Source: Hymenopus coronatus | Lineage: Eukaryota; Arthropoda; Insecta; Mantodea; Hymenopodidae | DNA length: 64,000 bases | NCBI GenBank assembly: GCA_030762935.1 | Contig: CM060899.1 | Span: 12,817,001-12,881,000, forward strand | Direction: 5' to 3' | In this document: in pieces, positions 58,601 to 64,000 of the stretch | Numbering within the stretch: position 1 is the first letter of the stretch | How the letters are laid out: every line of letters begins with the position of its first letter | Translations under genes and position numbers: made by a program | The notes under the pieces: model-generated | Seen by the model: the letters and a program-made list of their open reading frames with translations, nothing else | What the model was told of the DNA's origin: nothing | The model's database searches: none

Positions 58601-61600
58601 CATCTTATTCTTTTTTTCATACGAGTCGTCAACAGCCACAATCTGAACATAGTGGAAGAAGTCATATAGCGTAGCCAAGTGTAAAGGGCCTTAACGCACA
58701 AAGCGTAGCCGAGGACTTGAGCACTATAAGCCTCAATGCGTAGTTGGGGGATTGAGAACCATAAGCCGCCAAGCGTAGTCGAGACAAAGATATACAGACA
58801 TTAGATGGGAAATGCCGTATCCTTATGCATTGTAGCTGGTGAAGCACAATTTTCACGCAGCCACCAGGTTTGTAATTACACATGACTTCAATGGGTTAAA
58901 TGTTCACAAAATTTTGGGAGGAAATGAGAACGTGTTTCAATACATAAGTTAATGTATCTATTTAAGTGATTTTATGCTGTTAAATGTTAATTAAGAAGTA
59001 AACTTGGACTGGCAGTTTTAAACCAGTACAATGGTGAATACATGGGTTATGATTGGAGGTACTTTCTCGAATAGCAGGAGAAAAACAAGGAAAGGGAAAT
59101 GAGTTGCAATGTTGTGTACTTATTTAAGTGATTTTTCGTTGGCATACTTAGTGAAATATTTAAAAAAACACGTTAGTGAACTTATTGAAGAGACCTTTCT
59201 GTGGTATATATAGCAAAATATGTTATACATTATCAACAGAACGATTCTGTATTTTTTGTTAGCTTTTAGATCGCCAACTCGGAAAGACCATTGAGAAGCT
59301 TGGTTAGACAATTTGCAGACAAAGCTTACAATCTACTACGGTTTATAAGAAACTTCTTGAATTCACCTACTTAATAGCTATCGCGCGAAATAATTATAAT
59401 AATTATATTTTAATTATCAAATTATGTGCCAATAATACTAGAATCCTGAGAATAGTAGGCATGTTCCTCGGAATCGGAATGTAATGGTAAATATAGCAAT
59501 ATTTTTCAATAGAAATTCTTAAATAATAATAACACACGTTCTATTAGTGCTTTAAACTAATACTGTAATATATTGTACAGCCTTTGGTTACATTAACAGT
59601 TGTTTTAGACTAAGTTATAAGAACAAAATTAAGTTATGCCCTTGTCGCGATGTTTACTGACACAATATAAATTTATACAATTATAATAAGTTCTGACAGG
59701 TCAAAAGATGTGTTTGTATCAAATATTGCTTCAACTAGAAATATCTTCCTTTCTATTGGTCCTGGTTTTTTTCTTAAAAAACTTGAAATACAATTAATTT
59801 GAAAGATATTGTGTATGCTGTATATGGTTGTTAAATAGTTGCACAAGATAGCGGCCCTTACTTCAGCAAAACAGTTGCATTTGCGCCCTGTGATTCGAGA
59901 AATGCTTTTAGAAGGAGAGGAGTGAGAGCACAGATATAGAAACAATATATAGGAAGTGCCCTAATGCCTTGTGGTTGGTCATGCACGTTTTTTCCATATT
60001 TAGATATTACACCTTTGAGATGAGTATTTCTTGAGTGGGTTAAGTGTTCACACAAAAAAAGATTTTGTTGTGTTAAATGTTAAATTAAGCAGATTTAGAG
60101 TGTAAGTTTTAAACCGGGATAATGGTCAATACGTGTTAGGTGTTTGGTTTTAGTTTCCTGAATAGCAGAAGCATAAACAACGGAAGAGAAATGTGTTTCA
60201 TTACATAGGTTTGTGAACTTATTTAAGAGTATGTATGACTAAAATTTCATGATGAAAAAACAAAAAAAGAAAAAATCTATTTTTCTAAAATGTTTATTGC
60301 ATAAAATAGTTTAAATATTCGTGGATGCAAAAATGTGTAAATGGCCACCTAGCGCCATTTTAAATGTCTTAAGTCACTGGAGTTACAGCAAAACATTAGA
60401 GTGAAACTGTACTGGACTCGGTAAGAAAAACTTCCGTGGGACGAGATCATGCAAAGTAAAAACCCAATTTGTGCAGAAGAAAAGTAGCAATGCAAGAAGA
60501 AAAGGACAGAGAAGTCAGCTTCAGAGAAGAGATTAAAGAAACCTGAGGGTCCAATCTAAAAACTTGGTGGATTTAAATATGAGCCATGCATTCAAACCTT
60601 TTCTACTTTTCTCGCTATTTATATTTTCAGCATTTTTTTCCTGTAAAATGTTCCTTGCGGAGCAGTTTTTCTGTTAAAAAAATTACACATGTTTGCAGAG
60701 GTACAATGAATAAGATTTGCCCTATATTTTACTGTTAGATTTATTGAAGCAAACATTTTAAATCTTCAAACTTAAACCCTATTTTTGTTACAAAAAAGGT
60801 ATGTAATTTAATTTAAAATTTGTTGGAGTTTAAACTAAAGGTGACACAGAGAATCCTAGGGCACTTTCAAAAAGTAGATATTTTGTGACCCTAAGGGCTA
60901 AATGTGAGACCAACGTTATAATTCTCTGTCGAAAGGGACTTTATTTTTAGGAAGTTTACAAAAGCGTAATCATGTTTGATCATAACCTTCATTAGAGAAA
61001 ATGATTAAATTTGCTCTGTAACTTATTTGCAGCTGTGGTATAGATTTCAGAAAATTAGCATTACTCTTTAGGAACTCTAAGCTTTCAGTTATACATATCC
61101 TTAGGTGCTTTTTCGGCGGTATATTTAGTGAAAGACAGTAGAGAAGCACACAAAATTGGCAACGTATTCTGGTTTATAAGAAACCTCTTGCTATTTCGCC
61201 CACTTAGCACCTTTCGCAAGATATAATTTTATAATTATGTGCTTGTGATACCAGAACCATGAGAATAGGGGGTGTGTTCCTCAGATCAGTATGCAATGCA
61301 TGCAATGCACAGTGAAAGTCACTATTTATTTATTTTCTTTGGGATATCCTCTGATACTTGTCAGCCATATTTTTGGTGTTTACTTAAAAATTATTCCAAG
61401 CCTTTTCCAAACATTTGTGTGTGTTGCATGTGCTTGTTTAAGTTGTAGCTTGTAGTGCAACAAGATGGCGGCTGCCTGATTCGGTGACTAAAGTTATCAT
61501 TTCATTTGTCTTGTGATTAAGGGAACTGAGTGGCTAAAATACAGCAAAAATTACAATTTTGACTTCTAAATTATCATATGCAACATTTAGCCAATATTCT

Positions 61601-62280
61601 CATGCAAATATATTCTTTATCGGAGTAAACAGAGAAATTTATCTTACAATTTCCTTATTTAGGATTTGAGCACATTATTGTACATTTGAGGCCTCTCACA
61701 TGCTTGCCTGCAATTGTAGAGATATGTTTGCCTCTAAGCTGCACATACCTATACTGAAAAATTTCTAAATTATGTATTTTCAAGAAAATGGAAATTATTG
61801 TATAAACCATGCATTAGCATAATTTAAGGTCAAATGGAAGATATATGCTCATATTTTCATGGAACGTTGTTGTTTGCAAAAAATTTTAATAATTTTCATC
61901 ATAGAAAATGTTCTTTATGATGCAATTTTTAAATTATGAGAATAAAATGGTAACAAGTGTTGCTCAAGCTACCTAAAACGTCCTCGACTTTTTATTACTG
62001 CAAGGCAAGTGTGTTGCTGTTTTGCCACTTTACATTTGTTTTGTTTATGGTAGTTTTTGTTTAACTGTTTGTCCGAATGTGCAAATTGTTTAAGAATGAC
62101 AGAGGCCGGGATTTAAAAGTTAGCAGCTCTCACTTTTCGTAAATATTCGAAATAGTACAATGGTATGTAGCAAAGCTGTACGCCTAATTGATTTGGTTTA
62201 TTTATATGTCCCTTACTCTTTAACGCGATTACATTATTTAACTTGGTGTTTAATATGAAAATTAAAGGTAAGGTTAATTA
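58601..62280. other. AT-rich non-coding stretch with diverged internal repeats
   Basis: A short GCGTAGcCrAG motif recurs at 58670-58780. A module around 58895-59180 reappears partly at 60035-60235, and 59100-59480 reappears at 61060-61300 (shared GTTTATAAGAAAC and GAGAATAGnnG). No coding motif is seen. Confidence 0.5.
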
Positions 62281-62284
62281 GGTC

Positions 62285-64000
<1,716 letters not shown>

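Overview
This is nuclear DNA of an animal, most likely an arthropod. It is AT-rich and intron-bearing, with one C2H2 zinc-finger gene split by canonical GT/AG introns. Nearly everything else is transposable-element debris: Penelope, piggyBac, mariner/Tc1, I-group LINE, tRNA-derived SINE, Polinton and foldback-like sequence. The arthropod call is an inference from this repertoire and from the zinc-finger architecture; no species is claimed. There is no bacterial-type gene organisation, no rRNA, no true tRNA gene and no CRISPR array.

Layout. About 1-9.3 kb: a decayed piggyBac-like transposase, two short TTAA-flanked elements that look like its non-autonomous relatives, and a mariner apparently inserted into another mariner. 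About 9.3-27.5 kb: a zinc-finger gene on the + strand (coding exons 9350-9811, 15464-15495, 26594-27536; 478 codons in phase). Intron 1 holds an antisense Penelope-like element carrying a SINE-inside-SINE and a 55-bp minisatellite grown from its own GIY-YIG motif. Intron 2 holds head-to-head Penelope pieces, a piggyBac piece, a Tc1/mariner-type element with clear inverted repeats, a 1.4-kb foldback palindrome and a LINE fragment. About 27.5-31.5 kb: intergenic, with solo arms of the foldback repeat.

About 31.5-58.6 kb is a nested stack. An I-group LINE (5' part 31.5-34.87 kb, 3' part 57.71-58.6 kb) is split by a roughly 22.8-kb Polinton/Maverick (adintovirus-like) element, bounded by near-matching termini and a 5-of-6 target duplication. 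The Polinton carries dead versions of protein-primed DNA polymerase B, packaging ATPase, a pX-like small protein, retroviral-type integrase with chromodomain, a penton-like minor capsid, the major capsid protein and an adenain-like protease, plus unassigned reading frames. It was itself hit by two SINEs and by a second copy of the same LINE family (47.5-52.8 kb), which contains another SINE and an approximately 645-bp (TACA)n tract.

About 58.6-64 kb: intergenic sequence with diverged internal repeats, then a minus-strand LINE (endonuclease and reverse transcriptase) whose endonuclease runs into a long (TTA)n tract at the window edge. Apart from the zinc-finger gene, no protein-coding locus looks intact.
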